Shown: positions 1 to 8,882, numbered from the stretch's first letter. The stretch is 61,360 nucleotides of DNA from Photobacterium lucens (GCF_009873615.1 NZ_SSMG01000391.1:1-61360), one strand, 5' to 3'. Translations and numbers: made by a program. The notes: generated by a model from the letters alone, not told the origin.

Positions 1-73
1 TTGAACCCTAGATACGCTATTAACGTATGCCGGTTTTCAAGACCGGTGCTTTCAACCACTCAGCCATCTCTCC
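1..73 (-). tRNA. tRNA-Ser(UGA), 3' end cut by window
   Basis: Read on the minus strand, the gene opens with GGAGAGATGGCTGAG, the usual 5' end of a class II serine tRNA. The anticodon loop CTTGAAA gives anticodon UGA. A long variable arm follows, then the start of the T loop (GGTTCAA). The acceptor 3' strand and CCA lie beyond position 1, so the gene is partial only because of the window edge. Confidence 0.95.
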
Positions 74-86
74 GTAATTGCGAAGA

Positions 87-115
87 ATAATATCTAGCTA
101 ACCTGCTGCTGTAAA
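87..115 (-). promoter_or_regulatory. sigma-70-type promoter of tRNA-Ser
   Basis: On the minus strand TTTACA (110-115) and TATTAT (87-92) are separated by exactly 17 bases, and the tRNA 5' end lies 13 bases beyond the -10 box. Spacing and position fit a strong stable-RNA promoter. The call rests on sequence match only. Confidence 0.6.
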
Positions 116-417
116 GGGAAAAAATCGAAAAAAGGTTCAAGTAGTCACTTTTCAACCAAATATGCAACTAGCACTCAAAAAAGCAACAGTGCTCTTGCTT
201 TTGAAAAAGAAGTCTAGATCGTTTTCTGACTATTTTATGACGGATGAAAACAAATATGTCCGCTTTTTATTATTCATAGCGTTTTGCAAACACTAAAGAA
301 AATTTAGCTATATATTTTTCAAGCTTTTGTTATGTAAGCAATAAAAATCTGGCACTAATGTTGATGGACAAGAACAGTCCCCCTGTTTTATTTATCTCAA
401 TATGATGTGAGGTAATA
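116..417. other. intergenic region between tRNA-Ser and LruC-domain gene
   Basis: This AT-rich spacer contains no ORF with a ribosome-binding site. It should hold the promoter of the plus-strand gene at 418, whose start is preceded by a GAGGTAATA ribosome-binding site. No repeat or RNA structure was recognised. Confidence 0.5.
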
Positions 418-2559
418 ATGAAGTCTCATTTTATTGCTTTAGCTTTACCCTTTTTGTTTATCACCTATAGCAGTCCAAGTACCGCTAACCCTTTTTCTTC
501 TTGTCCTACGATAGGCTACCTTTTTCACGACACAGCGAATGTCTCTTTTGTCGATATCGATCGACAAACCAGTAACGCAGGTGCTATTAGCAACAAATTC
601 GATGCGTTAGGGTTTAATGCTACTGATAATTATATTTATGGGGTAATGGGAGAAAATATTGTCCGGATAAATAATGGTTTTGTGGCTGAAACCATAGGAA
701 TAGAAGATCTGCCTCAACATGACTATAGCGCGGGCGATATCCATAACAATCAGCTTTATCTGTATGCTAAATCACAAGGATTATGGCGAGTTGATCTATC
801 AACGCAAATCGCAACCCAATTATTGTTAGCACAGCACGCTATTTATAATTTATCTGATCTTGCCGTTCACCCTGAGGGGGTAGTCTATGCCCTTGATGAT
901 AGTAAAAATATTCATCGCTTCGATCTTTCACAATCACTAGAAAACAATCATATTGCTATCACAGCAGCCACTGGGCTTAAAGGACTACGAACTTTTAGTG
1001 GTCAATTCTTTGATAGTAATGGCATGTTGTACATTATTGATGCGCAAACAGGTGAATCATTTATCTTTGATGATTTAACGCCTTTTGATAATGAGGAAAG
1101 TTTCCATTACGAAGTGCTACAAACGCTACCGAATGTAGAGAATACCGTCGATATTGCACGATGCAGTGAGGCTGTACTTGCTGTTAATGGGTATGATTTT
1201 GGGGATGCTCCTAACTCATACGGCACTTCACTATCGGTCAATGGTGCTCGCCATGAAGTATCAACACATCTTTATCTTGGGGCGAAACCCGATCAAGATT
1301 TACTGGCTCAGTTTTATCCGTTTTTTGATAACAATGGCAGCGATGACGATGATCAAGGGATAACGTTTACGACTCCGAGCTTACATCAAGGTGCCAATAC
1401 ATTTATTACCGCGCAAGTTGGTGGCTTTGCCACTGGTTATTTATCTGCATGGATCGATTGGGATAACAACGGTAATTTCGATATAAATGAAAATGTTATC
1501 CAAGATGTAGCTCTTACTGGTGGTGCTCATACACTAGCGATTAATGTCCCAAGTGATGCAGCTATAACAAATCAAACATGGGCACGATTTCGATTAAATG
1601 ACGCGCCGAATATCTTGGTGCAAGGTGCTGGCGGTCGTGGTGAAGTTGAAGACTACCCTCTCACCATCACCAGTTACGACACTCAAGAAAGTTATTTCTG
1701 GTACCCATCTCAAGGTACCTACGCAACCTTAGCTTTTGAAGATCGTTGGCCAAATCAAGATGATTATGATTTTAATGATATTGTCATTCAGTACCGTGTT
1801 GGTCACATTCAAGAAACCGTCACGGGCAAGCTATCAAGGCTTAACATTGATATTAAATTACAAGCCTACGGTGCTGGCTATAACAATGGCTTTGCTATCA
1901 AACTTGATGGGATTTCGGCCTCAAGTATTGATGCCAATAGTAGCTATGTCATTATCAACAACGAATACAAATCTTCCGTTTTAGAAGAGCCTGATAGCCC
2001 TGATGATGAAGCGGTTTTGATCTTTACCGATGCAATAAAAGAATATTTTAGCTCTGAATGTGAAAATGGTTTTTTGCGTGTCTATGCTGATTGTGATCTG
2101 GATAAAGAAGTGACGGTTCAAGCTTCTATGGCAATCAAATTCACGACTCCAGTTGATTATCCAGAACACTTACATCCCTATCTCAACCCGTTTATCTTTG
2201 CTGCACCGAATGATGGCCATGGCTTCCCTAGCCCACCTTCTCGTAGTTTAGAAATACATTTAAAAGACTTTTCACCAACTACCAAAGCCAATACAAGCTT
2301 ATTTAAAAGCGGTAATGATCAATCAGAGAATGCCAGTGTCAGTTGTGGTGTCGAAAATAACTGCAACAGTTATCGTAATAACTCAGGGATCCCTTTTGCC
2401 ATTCTCATTCCATCGCAATGGGATAATCCGATAGAAGGGAAAAGCATTTTAGCGGCTTACCCTAAAATTGAAGACTATATCAATAGTAATGGGACAACCG
2501 ATAAGACATGGTTTATTCGCCCTGAAGCATCAAAAGTCTATTCACTACCTGAGGAGTAA
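418..2559 (+). CDS. secreted GEVED/LruC-domain protein
   Basis: A 713-residue protein with a Sec signal peptide (about residues 1-23, ending SPSTA). Residues of about 30-250 resemble the DUF6923-type beta-propeller found before such modules. A YDFGDAPNSYGT linker follows near residue 260, then a GEVED-like domain (about 325-420) with the Ca-loop-like stretch DWDNNGNFDINEN and the ending GRGEVEDYPL that names the family. The rest is a LruC domain (about 430-700) with NQDDYDFNDIVIQYRV. These modules occur in large surface or secreted proteins of marine bacteria and Leptospira; no enzymatic role is established. The start has a GAGGTAATA ribosome-binding site. The gene overlaps the lipoprotein gene behind it by one base, so the two are probably made together. 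Surface adhesion or matrix function is only a guess. Confidence 0.8.
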   Translation: MKSHFIALALPFLFITYSSPSTANPFSSCPTIGYLFHDTANVSFVDIDRQTSNAGAISNKFDALGFNATDNYIYGVMGENIVRINNGFVAETIGIEDLPQHDYSAGDIHNNQLYLYAKSQGLWRVDLSTQIATQLLLAQHAIYNLSDLAVHPEGVVYALDDSKNIHRFDLSQSLENNHIAITAATGLKGLRTFSGQFFDSNGMLYIIDAQTGESFIFDDLTPFDNEESFHYEVLQTLPNVENTVDIARCSEAVLAVNGYDFGDAPNSYGTSLSVNGARHEVSTHLYLGAKPDQDLLAQFYPFFDNNGSDDDDQGITFTTPSLHQGANTFITAQVGGFATGYLSAWIDWDNNGNFDINENVIQDVALTGGAHTLAINVPSDAAITNQTWARFRLNDAPNILVQGAGGRGEVEDYPLTITSYDTQESYFWYPSQGTYATLAFEDRWPNQDDYDFNDIVIQYRVGHIQETVTGKLSRLNIDIKLQAYGAGYNNGFAIKLDGISASSIDANSSYVIINNEYKSSVLEEPDSPDDEAVLIFTDAIKEYFSSECENGFLRVYADCDLDKEVTVQASMAIKFTTPVDYPEHLHPYLNPFIFAAPNDGHGFPSPPSRSLEIHLKDFSPTTKANTSLFKSGNDQSENASVSCGVENNCNSYRNNSGIPFAILIPSQWDNPIEGKSILAAYPKIEDYINSNGTTDKTWFIRPEASKVYSLPEE

Positions 2560-3113
2560 TGAACATGAAGTATTTTTACGTTGGAGGGATGATTATTGCT
2601 TCTATTTCTCTATCAGGCTGTTTAACGGAAAGTCCTATCGATCAAGCTAATCAGATTGTGAACCAAGTTAACGATACGGTTGAAGACTCAATCAACCAAA
2701 TCGGAAATCTGCTCGATGAGATTGAGGATGAAATTGAAAATAATAGTGATGGCTCTAACGAGGAAGAGCGTGCAGATGAACAAGATAAAGAGACCTTCCC
2801 AACTTTAGATGTCGCGAATGATGTCAACTTTTCAGGTGATCTGCGCACTATTTCTGTGGACGTTAATAATCCATTAGCAAGCGATGTATACGTCAATATC
2901 TATCGAAATTACCGTGTCGATGATGATAACAATTACATCCTTAATTACGAGGATCGCATCGTTGCTACAGCAATCATAGAAGGCAGTTATGAAGGAGAAT
3001 TGTTCATCACTCCCGATATCACAAAATTACTGGTAGAGGTCATTTCGCTCGACGACAATAGGATCATTATTCAACAGCCTTTTAACTATCCTTTTGAGAA
3101 TATCACTTTATAA
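2559..3113 (+). CDS. acidic lipoprotein coupled to LruC-domain protein
   Basis: A 184-residue protein with a lipoprotein signal: a short positive N-terminus, a hydrophobic core and the lipobox LSGC near residue 20. A highly acidic stretch (about 45-75, many Glu/Asp/Asn/Ser) links the lipidated end to a C-terminal beta-rich domain of about 90 residues. Its ATG overlaps the stop of the upstream gene in the order TAATG, with GAGGAG just before it, so translational coupling is likely. ATG at 2565 is an alternative start. I do not recognise the family. The pairing suggests an envelope partner or anchor for the LruC-domain protein. Confidence 0.7.
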   Translation: MNMKYFYVGGMIIASISLSGCLTESPIDQANQIVNQVNDTVEDSINQIGNLLDEIEDEIENNSDGSNEEERADEQDKETFPTLDVANDVNFSGDLRTISVDVNNPLASDVYVNIYRNYRVDDDNNYILNYEDRIVATAIIEGSYEGELFITPDITKLLVEVISLDDNRIIIQQPFNYPFENITL

Positions 3114-3149
3114 AAAAACACCCCGAAGTAGTTAGCTGCGGGGTGTTGA
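3112..3149. terminator. bidirectional terminator between lipoprotein and chitinase genes
   Basis: Arms ACACCCCG (3118-3125) and CGGGGTGT (3139-3146) are perfectly complementary and are preceded by an A-run. It separates convergent genes; the U-tract is best for the minus-strand transcript. Confidence 0.85.
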
Positions 3150-3167
3150 TTCATTTACTTCGCGTTT

Positions 3168-4868
3168 TTATAGCTTTTTCCAAGGATCACCTGCATCAGG
3201 TTTATTTCCCGTCGTCCACCATTTTGCTTGGTATTCACTACCTTGATAGCTGACCTTGTCACCACCAACATAGATTGCACTCGCATCCCATGCTGGCGAT
3301 CCTGTTACAGGCGGATCCACAGGTTCTACTGGGTCGACAGGTGGTTCCACAGGATCAACCGGGTCAACGGGATCTACTGGTGGCTCTACAGGGTCAACCG
3401 GATCTGGTGCTACAGGAGTACCACTTTCTAGTGCCCAAGGGCCACCGCTTGCAGGGTTATCGCCTTGTGTCCACCATTTAGCTTTATAGACAGCACCTTG
3501 ATAACTCACCTTGTCGCCACCAACGTACACTTTATTGCTTTCCCATGCAGCAACACCATCAACAGGAGGGTCTACAGGATCAACAGGCTTGTCGGTATCT
3601 GGTAATTTATCAACCACACGAACATCAGGCCAATTGGCGTGAGAGCCATAGAAGTTTTCTACACATTTTTCGTAGTCACCTTCAACTAACGCTGAATAAG
3701 CCGTTTGGAAACCGACTAGCTCACACTCAAATGAAACACCGCCTGGACGATCTGAGTAATATTTCCAGTTTGCATCCCAGTTGGTATAAAGCACATCAGT
3801 TGCACCATTTAGGTTTAAACTGCCATAAGGTGTTTGCTGCCAACAAGTATTTTTCTCATCAGCGGCGATAGCAATTTCGTAATGCTCCGCTAAGCCTTCC
3901 CAATAGCGAATACGGTTAACAGGTTGGCCTTTATCTTTATTTTGCTCACCACATTCAATACCACCATTGATCACGTTAATCGTCGTACCAAAGCCATAAG
4001 TAATACCTGCATCTAATTCACGTTGTGATGGTTTCCAAGTGCGGTCAATCACATGCAACATGGCAGGTTTGGGCGCTTGCGGCGTTAAGAAAAACCAAAT
4101 GGCAGAAGCGAGGTTTAACCATGAGTCAGCAACTAAACCTGGATTATTCAGTAAGACTGTAGCGTCACCGTCAAACATCACTTCCGAGAAAGCACCATAG
4201 TTAAAATGGTAAGAAAGCTGTTTTGCACCTCGTCCGAAATACCCCTGACCATCAGAGCACGGCCAACGCTGATTTTGCCAATCGTTCTGACCACATCCCG
4301 TGGTATAACCCGCTTGACCTTCAGACCATCCCATTTCACGCACATGCACTAATGCTTGTTGCCACTCTTCCAATGCTAATGGGTTATCTGAATAGTTATC
4401 TTTACTAATGTGACCGCCAGTTTCTTGTGCAAAGTGAGCAAAAGCCGTCACAATAGAAGTTTTACAAATCTTGTCAGCATCTCGACCATCGGTATAGTCG
4501 CCACAGAACGCAGGGAATTTACCAATCGCACGTAAGAAACGCGTATAGGTATATTCAGGTGCCGCCATTTGAGTTAAGAAGTTCCACTCCGTTTCAGGGA
4601 ACACGCGCTCAACTCGTTTTACGTTATCAGGGTTGGTTGCAGCATCTGGGTAGATAGCTTCTACAATGATATTTGGACGGGTCTCTAAGGCTTTAGCCCA
4701 TACGTCATACATTGGGTCGGCCGTTTTTGCATCTTCTGCGGCTTTGATCTCTGAGCGCTCAATAATATAACCGCCCGGATTTTCAGGATCTGGCTGTGGA
4801 TTCATGGCATAACTGCTTGATGCAGTGAAGCCCACCAGCAGTAACGCTATTGGAGTTATTTTCGTCAT
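3168..4868 (-). CDS. secreted GH19 chitinase with two CBM5/12 modules
   Basis: Cleaves beta-1,4 bonds in chitin outside the cell. The 566-residue protein has a Sec signal peptide (1-21, ending SSYA). The GH19 catalytic domain spans about 90-420, with the catalytic-acid motif AHFAQETGGH (E149) and family signatures such as GYFGRGAKQLSYHFNYG and the INGGIECG loop. Two near-identical chitin-binding modules of the CBM5/12 type (about 441-484 and 525-566) each carry AKWW and VSYQG. They are joined by Pro/Val/Asp/Glu linkers rich in PVDP. Most bacterial chitinases are GH18; GH19 with tandem CBM5/12 is typical of Vibrionaceae and streptomycetes. The gene is monocistronic, facing the LruC pair across a shared terminator. 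Chitin regulation is likely, but no operator was identified. Confidence 0.93.
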   Translation of the reverse strand: MTKITPIALLLVGFTASSSYAMNPQPDPENPGGYIIERSEIKAAEDAKTADPMYDVWAKALETRPNIIVEAIYPDAATNPDNVKRVERVFPETEWNFLTQMAAPEYTYTRFLRAIGKFPAFCGDYTDGRDADKICKTSIVTAFAHFAQETGGHISKDNYSDNPLALEEWQQALVHVREMGWSEGQAGYTTGCGQNDWQNQRWPCSDGQGYFGRGAKQLSYHFNYGAFSEVMFDGDATVLLNNPGLVADSWLNLASAIWFFLTPQAPKPAMLHVIDRTWKPSQRELDAGITYGFGTTINVINGGIECGEQNKDKGQPVNRIRYWEGLAEHYEIAIAADEKNTCWQQTPYGSLNLNGATDVLYTNWDANWKYYSDRPGGVSFECELVGFQTAYSALVEGDYEKCVENFYGSHANWPDVRVVDKLPDTDKPVDPVDPPVDGVAAWESNKVYVGGDKVSYQGAVYKAKWWTQGDNPASGGPWALESGTPVAPDPVDPVEPPVDPVDPVDPVEPPVDPVEPVDPPVTGSPAWDASAIYVGGDKVSYQGSEYQAKWWTTGNKPDAGDPWKKL

Positions 4869-5557
4869 TATTAATTCCTTTTAGAATACGATGTCGCTAT
4901 CTTTCAGAACTAAAATAAGCTTTAAATACCAACCAAACTGCTTAATAAGAGTAACGCTATATATTTTAATGTTTAAAAACTCATTTTAGTTATCAATATA
5001 TATAAGCGATACATTGCTAGCGGCAATTTCAAAATGTTAAAACCGTGTTATATGGCGTACTTTTATGTACCTTGCAATAATACGGCTACTTTAATACTCA
5101 CCAATATCACACTCTACACAGTTATTGAAAACATCATTGTGATGCAAATGATATCCATAACTATTGATTTAAACCTTCGATACCAACAACACAAGAAAAC
5201 CAGCAAGTTATTGAAATTTAAATAAAAAACAAAACAAAAAGATCCACAGATATACAACAGAGATAATAAAAACAAGCCTCACATTACAAGATGAGAACCA
5301 TACTGTATAAAGCCCACGACTCTTTTTTAATGAGCTAAAATCACTATCGCTTTTTTCACATAAGACTATAAATAATTATATTATTAATTTAGAAAGACGA
5401 TCGGAGTGGTTATTTACAAAGTAATGACCTGTAAATAAAAGAAAAACATTGAGCCGACACGTAAAAATACAAAATATTACGCGCAGATTTTGAATAGTCT
5501 TAATACACACAGTAATCTAAAATCACCATTATTAAGAAATAGATAGGAGCAATTATT
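4869..5557. other. long AT-rich intergenic region between chitinase and rof
   Basis: This 689-base divergent spacer must hold the chitinase promoter (minus) and the rof promoter (plus). A 63-codon ORF inside it has no ribosome-binding site and a composition like the surrounding noncoding DNA. TTGTGATGCAAATGATA near 5137-5153 resembles half of a CRP site but is not convincing. I see no repeat or structured RNA. Confidence 0.5.
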
Positions 5558-5800
5558 ATGATAAGTTGTCACCAACACGATTACATTGAAATTGCCTGCA
5601 TGCTCCACCTAAATATCAGTCTTACTTATAGAAATGGTGAAACTGTGACAGGCATTGCGCAAGATACTTGCTACAACGCTCAGAGAGAAGAATGTATTGA
5701 ACTCAGAGTGGATAATACCGTATCGACCATCGTGTTAGATCATCTTGCTTCTATGCATGCCAATACCGCAAATCCGCATTTTGATACCATCAATTTTTAA
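5558..5800 (+). CDS. rof: Rho-binding antiterminator (Rof/YaeO family)
   Basis: An 80-residue protein of the usual Rof length. It keeps the family opening (ISCHQHDYIEIACM, compare C-D-x-Y-D-x-x-E-x-A-C), the central REECIEL and the LDHLASM segment. Rof binds transcription terminator Rho next to its RNA-binding site and reduces Rho-dependent termination in the cytosol. Start supported by AGGAG eight bases upstream. The gene is a single unit between the chitinase spacer and a strong terminator. The family call comes from remembered motifs, not a search. Confidence 0.85.
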   Translation: MISCHQHDYIEIACMLHLNISLTYRNGETVTGIAQDTCYNAQREECIELRVDNTVSTIVLDHLASMHANTANPHFDTINF

Positions 5801-5845
5801 ATTTACATTGTAAATAATGATTAAAAATCATCCAAAGAATAAAGA

Positions 5846-5882
5846 AAAAGGAGACTCATAACTTGAGTCTCCTTGCTTTTAG
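5846..5882 (+). terminator. terminator of rof
   Basis: A perfect 11-bp stem AAGGAGACTCA/TGAGTCTCCTT (5848-5874) with a short loop, followed on the plus strand by TGCTTTT. The A-rich 5' flank would also give a U-tract on the minus strand. Confidence 0.85.
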
Positions 5883-5883
5883 C

Positions 5884-5920
5884 TAAAAAACTTAAATATA
5901 CCGTTTAACATATTTAAGTT
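5884..5920 (-). terminator. terminator of the 61-residue gene
   Basis: Ten-base perfect arms AACTTAAATA (5889-5898) and TATTTAAGTT (5911-5920) overlap the stop codon of the minus-strand gene and are followed on that strand by a T-run. The stem is AT-only, so it is weaker than the neighbouring rof terminator. Confidence 0.6.
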
Positions 5921-6104
5921 ATTTATAGGTAAATGACATCTCACCATCAGCGTCAGTATAAAGTGCTGCTTTTGATTGTTTAATTAACTGTGCAGCGTAT
6001 GAAGGAGTAACAGCACGTAGTTCACCTTTAGCTGAAACAAACTCACCTTCCCATGCAACATCACGGTATTTACCAGCTTCTAAAATTTCTACTACTACTT
6101 TCAT
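5919..6104 (-). CDS. small conserved-looking protein of unknown function
   Basis: A 61-residue soluble protein opening MKVVVEILEAGKYRDVAWEG, with regular beta-strand-like alternation at the N-terminus and a helical middle (SYAAQLIKQSKAALY). A clear ribosome-binding site (AAGGTG, eight bases before ATG) and its own terminator mark it as a real gene despite its length. There is no signal peptide, Cys pair or membrane segment. I do not recognise a family. It converges with rof and has a 494-base upstream spacer. Confidence 0.65.
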   Translation of the reverse strand: MKVVVEILEAGKYRDVAWEGEFVSAKGELRAVTPSYAAQLIKQSKAALYTDADGEMSFTYK

Positions 6105-6542
6105 AATTACTACACCTTAAATCAAAATATTAAATAGCGACGGAACCATGCGCCCCGTTGATGTTTTTAATTTATCAACTTTCGATTATTTGTCATCATA
6201 GTAAAAATGAAACGTTAGTTATTCATAAATGGAGCATTAAGAAAAACTGAACATCATGCTTAATTAGTTTCAATTCTTGTTTATATAGTCACTTATCCTC
6301 CACTTCCAAAAAACAATCTTAACCAATTGAATATTAATAAATTAAGCTCAAAACCATAGTCTCAATAGCATTATAAAAACTACGGTTTAACAGAGTAAAT
6401 AATCAATTCACACGTATGTAATAGGTGTTTTCATTGATGAATAAAATGCAAGATTGCATTTATGATCTTTTCAATAATCCATATTTGATATGCAGGTATG
6501 CAATCTCTATCTTGAAGCTGTTGATAAATACTCTCCACCCAA
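6105..6542. other. intergenic region upstream of the 61-residue gene
   Basis: AT-rich spacer, presumably with a promoter for the minus-strand small gene. It contains no ORF with a ribosome-binding site and no recognised repeat. The length of untranslated DNA before such a small gene leaves room for a long leader, but I see no specific structure. Confidence 0.4.
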
Positions 6543-6570
6543 AAAAGGGCAACCTAAGTTACCCTTTCTT
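6540..6570 (-). terminator. terminator of the kdgK-eda-DJ-1 operon
   Basis: Stem AAAGGGCAAC/GTTACCCTTT (about 6544-6567) with one mismatch, followed on the minus strand by TTTTTTGGG. It lies about 30 bases beyond the last stop codon of the operon. Confidence 0.75.
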
Positions 6571-6598
6571 ATACTCAAACATTGCAATCAAAACGCTG

Positions 6599-7177
6599 TT
6601 ATAAAGGCCAATGATCAAAGTAGATGTGGTTTGCCTGCCAATCGACTTTCTCTTGATTATCAGCAAGCAGGTATTTGGCAACAGTGAAAGCAAACTCAAA
6701 GCTCACACCTAAACCTCGCCCAGTAATGAAGTTATCAGCAACCACCACTTTCTTTAGCTGGAAATCCCCATCGTCAAATTTATCCGCCAATTTATCGCCT
6801 GTTGTATACGGACGACCTTGCAATAAATGGTGCGCTGCTAATACTTTGGCGCCCGATGAGCACAAAGCGCAAATGTACTTATTGGTTTCAATATGGCGTT
6901 TTAGGAACGCAATCACATTCGGGTTTGCTGACAGATTATCGGTTCCTTGCGGGCCACCCGGCATCATGACTGCATCGTAAGTGTCATCAAATTTATCAGC
7001 TAAAGTAAAATCTGCAGTGATTTTAGTTTTAAAGTAAGTATTGAGAGCTGTAGTTTCCATGCACGATAGCACGTCAACCTCAATGTCTAATCGACGCATG
7101 ATATCGATAAAGACAACCGCTTCCCCTTCTTCAAAACCATCAGCCAATAACACAGCAACACGTTTAGTTTCAGACAT
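6599..7177 (-). CDS. DJ-1/PfpI family protein
   Basis: A 192-residue cytosolic protein of the DJ-1/PfpI (class I glutamine amidotransferase-like) fold. The nucleophile elbow reads ALCSSGA, placing the conserved cysteine at C106. The N-terminal acidic partner lies in LADGFEEGEA (E17/E19), and the PGG motif at 73-75 is present. Family members include deglycases, glyoxalases and chaperones, so the reaction is open. It is the third gene of the KDG operon, nine bases behind eda, with the ribosome-binding site AGGAG. The neighbours handle reactive 2-keto sugar acids and release glyceraldehyde-3-phosphate, so carbonyl damage control is a reasonable guess. Confidence 0.85.
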   Translation of the reverse strand: MSETKRVAVLLADGFEEGEAVVFIDIMRRLDIEVDVLSCMETTALNTYFKTKITADFTLADKFDDTYDAVMMPGGPQGTDNLSANPNVIAFLKRHIETNKYICALCSSGAKVLAAHHLLQGRPYTTGDKLADKFDDGDFQLKKVVVADNFITGRGLGVSFEFAFTVAKYLLADNQEKVDWQANHIYFDHWPL

Positions 7178-7186
7178 TTTACTCTC

Positions 7187-7822
7187 CTATTGCTGAGTCA
7201 ACTTCACCGCTTCACGTACGTTGTGAGCAATGCTATCCCAATCATGGGCATTGATCGCTGCCGTTGGTGCAATCCATGTTCCGCCACAAGCAACCACTTG
7301 AGGAATGGCTAAGTAATCCAACAGGTTTTGTGGATTTACCCCACCTGTTGGCATCAACTCAATTTGACCATATGGACCGGTTAAGGATTTAAGCATGTTA
7401 ATACCGCCAGAAGCTTCTGCAGGGAAAAACTTTAGCGCTGTTACACCAAGTTCTAACGCTTGCTCAACAAGGCTTGGGTTATTCACACCTGGGATCATCT
7501 TAATATTGTTTTCAATACAATATTTAACCGTCGTTGGGTTAAACCCAGGGCTAATAACAAAATCAGCCCCCGCTTCAATGGCAGCATCGACTTGCTCTTT
7601 GGTTAATACCGTTCCTGCACACAGCACAATCTCTGGGAACTCTTCACGAATACGACGAATCGATTCAGCAGCAGCGGCGGTTCTAAAGGTAATTTCAGCC
7701 GCAGGTAGGCCATTTTCAACCAATACTTTGGCTAACGGTACTGCGTCATCGGCATTATCAATTTGGATCACTGGCATTACTTTTAAATCACGTAATTTTG
7801 CTATCCATGCTTGAGTCATCAT
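7187..7822 (-). CDS. eda: KDPG / 4-hydroxy-2-oxoglutarate aldolase
   Basis: Splits 2-keto-3-deoxy-6-phosphogluconate into pyruvate and glyceraldehyde-3-phosphate, the last step of uronate breakdown. The 211-residue class I aldolase has the Schiff-base lysine in TALKFFPAE (K131) and the catalytic glutamate in AAEITFRT (E43). It also has the phosphate-binding GGV and GGTW loops. The ORF overlaps the kdgK stop by four bases, so the two are coupled; a second ATG follows immediately (7819). It forms one operon kdgK-eda-DJ-1. The 2-keto-4-hydroxyglutarate activity is known for the family but cannot be judged here. Confidence 0.95.
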   Translation of the reverse strand: MMTQAWIAKLRDLKVMPVIQIDNADDAVPLAKVLVENGLPAAEITFRTAAAAESIRRIREEFPEIVLCAGTVLTKEQVDAAIEAGADFVISPGFNPTTVKYCIENNIKMIPGVNNPSLVEQALELGVTALKFFPAEASGGINMLKSLTGPYGQIELMPTGGVNPQNLLDYLAIPQVVACGGTWIAPTAAINAHDWDSIAHNVREAVKLTQQ

Positions 7823-8781
7823 AAGTTTTCATCCATCAATTTTGTTAAAGAACGTGTATAAGTTTCAGGGATCACCGCCCCTTTGTGCTGAATCACTTGT
7901 GCCGCAAGCTGATTACCCCAATGGCAACATTCACTCATTGGCATACCTAATGCCCAAGCTGCTAAGAACGCAGCATTAAATGAATCACCAGCTGCGGTAG
8001 TATCAACAACATTATCAACCACATTACCTTGCACGATGCCCGATTGTCCAAGTTCAAACCACTGCGCACCGTCTTTACCGAGCTTCACCACTACTTGTTC
8101 AACATTAGATAAGCGTTTAGCAATCGCCTCAGGTGAGCTATTAACGGTGCCATGAAGTAAGTCTTCATCATCTGCTGTTACCAGCGCAATATCAGCCACG
8201 TTATAGAGCTGAGACATCCATTCTTTGGCATTTTGACGACTACGCCATAAACGAGGACGGTAGTTAGAATCGATAGCGATTTTCACTCCAGCGTTACGCA
8301 CATCAGCCAATGCTGCAAGTAACTTCATCTTGCCGTGATCAGGTAAAATCGCTAGCGAAATCCCAGATAAGTACACTAAATCACAGCTTTTCATGTACTC
8401 AACAGCTGCACGAAATTGGGGATGGTCGCACATTTGTCGAGCTGCTGAATCATTTCGCCAATAGTGGAAACTGCGCTCGCCATTTGGATCGATTTCAATG
8501 GCATACATGCCCGGTAATTTGTGAGTTTCACGCAGTACATAATTACAATTGATCCCTTCTTTTTGCCAAGCATGGATCATGTGATTACTGTAATTATCAA
8601 GGCCAAGTGCGGTGATATAGGTCGGAGCAAGTTGCGGTAATAAGCGAGATAAATAAATAGCGGTATTTAATGTATCACCGCCAAAACGCTGCTCCTGTTG
8701 GGCGAATGGCTGACCACTAAGTTCAATCATACACTCGCCAATAATCGCGATTTTTTTAGAGAGTGACTGGAGTGATTCCAT
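7819..8781 (-). CDS. kdgK: 2-dehydro-3-deoxygluconokinase (PfkB family)
   Basis: Phosphorylates 2-keto-3-deoxygluconate to KDPG. A 320-residue PfkB-family kinase with the N-terminal GGDTLNTA motif, the KdgK-type segment NGERSFHYWR with DSAAR behind it, and the C-terminal anion-hole motif DTTAAGDSFNAAF with the catalytic Asp. I chose the ATG at 8781 over the upstream 8844 because GGAG sits seven bases before it and homologues begin near KKIAIIGE. The substrate-loop motifs favour KdgK over tagatose-6-phosphate kinase. A terminator-like hairpin and an AgaR-like motif lie just upstream. Confidence 0.92.
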   Translation of the reverse strand: MESLQSLSKKIAIIGECMIELSGQPFAQQEQRFGGDTLNTAIYLSRLLPQLAPTYITALGLDNYSNHMIHAWQKEGINCNYVLRETHKLPGMYAIEIDPNGERSFHYWRNDSAARQMCDHPQFRAAVEYMKSCDLVYLSGISLAILPDHGKMKLLAALADVRNAGVKIAIDSNYRPRLWRSRQNAKEWMSQLYNVADIALVTADDEDLLHGTVNSSPEAIAKRLSNVEQVVVKLGKDGAQWFELGQSGIVQGNVVDNVVDTTAAGDSFNAAFLAAWALGMPMSECCHWGNQLAAQVIQHKGAVIPETYTRSLTKLMDENL

Positions 8782-8802
8782 GATTTTCTCCAATGCAGAA
8801 AT

Positions 8803-8848
8803 AAAAAAAGCTATGTTTAACGAATTATGGGGGAAGTTAAACATAGCT
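8803..8848 (-). terminator. strong hairpin: terminator of agaY inside the kdgK leader
   Basis: A 13-bp perfect stem AGCTATGTTTAAC/GTTAAACATAGCT (8809-8821 with 8836-8848) is followed on the minus strand by seven T. It would end transcripts from agaY, yet it lies only about 28 bases before the kdgK start. Either kdgK has a promoter overlapping this region or expression is attenuated here. Confidence 0.85.
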
Positions 8849-8882
8849 AATAACGGGCGCTAAGCGCATTCGTTCAGTCTGA

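Noticed and set aside
3300-3420. short tandem repeats as a CRISPR-like or minisatellite array
   Set aside because: The repeats code for the Pro-Val-Asp-Pro linker of the chitinase in frame; they are a protein linker.
5034-5225. 63-codon ORF upstream of rof
   Set aside because: No ribosome-binding site, AT-driven composition like the surrounding spacer, and no recognisable feature.
7819-8781. PfkB kinase as tagatose-6-phosphate kinase
   Set aside because: A kinase for tagatose-6-phosphate is otherwise missing, but the NGERSFHYWR and DSAAR segments and the overlap with eda point to KDG kinase.
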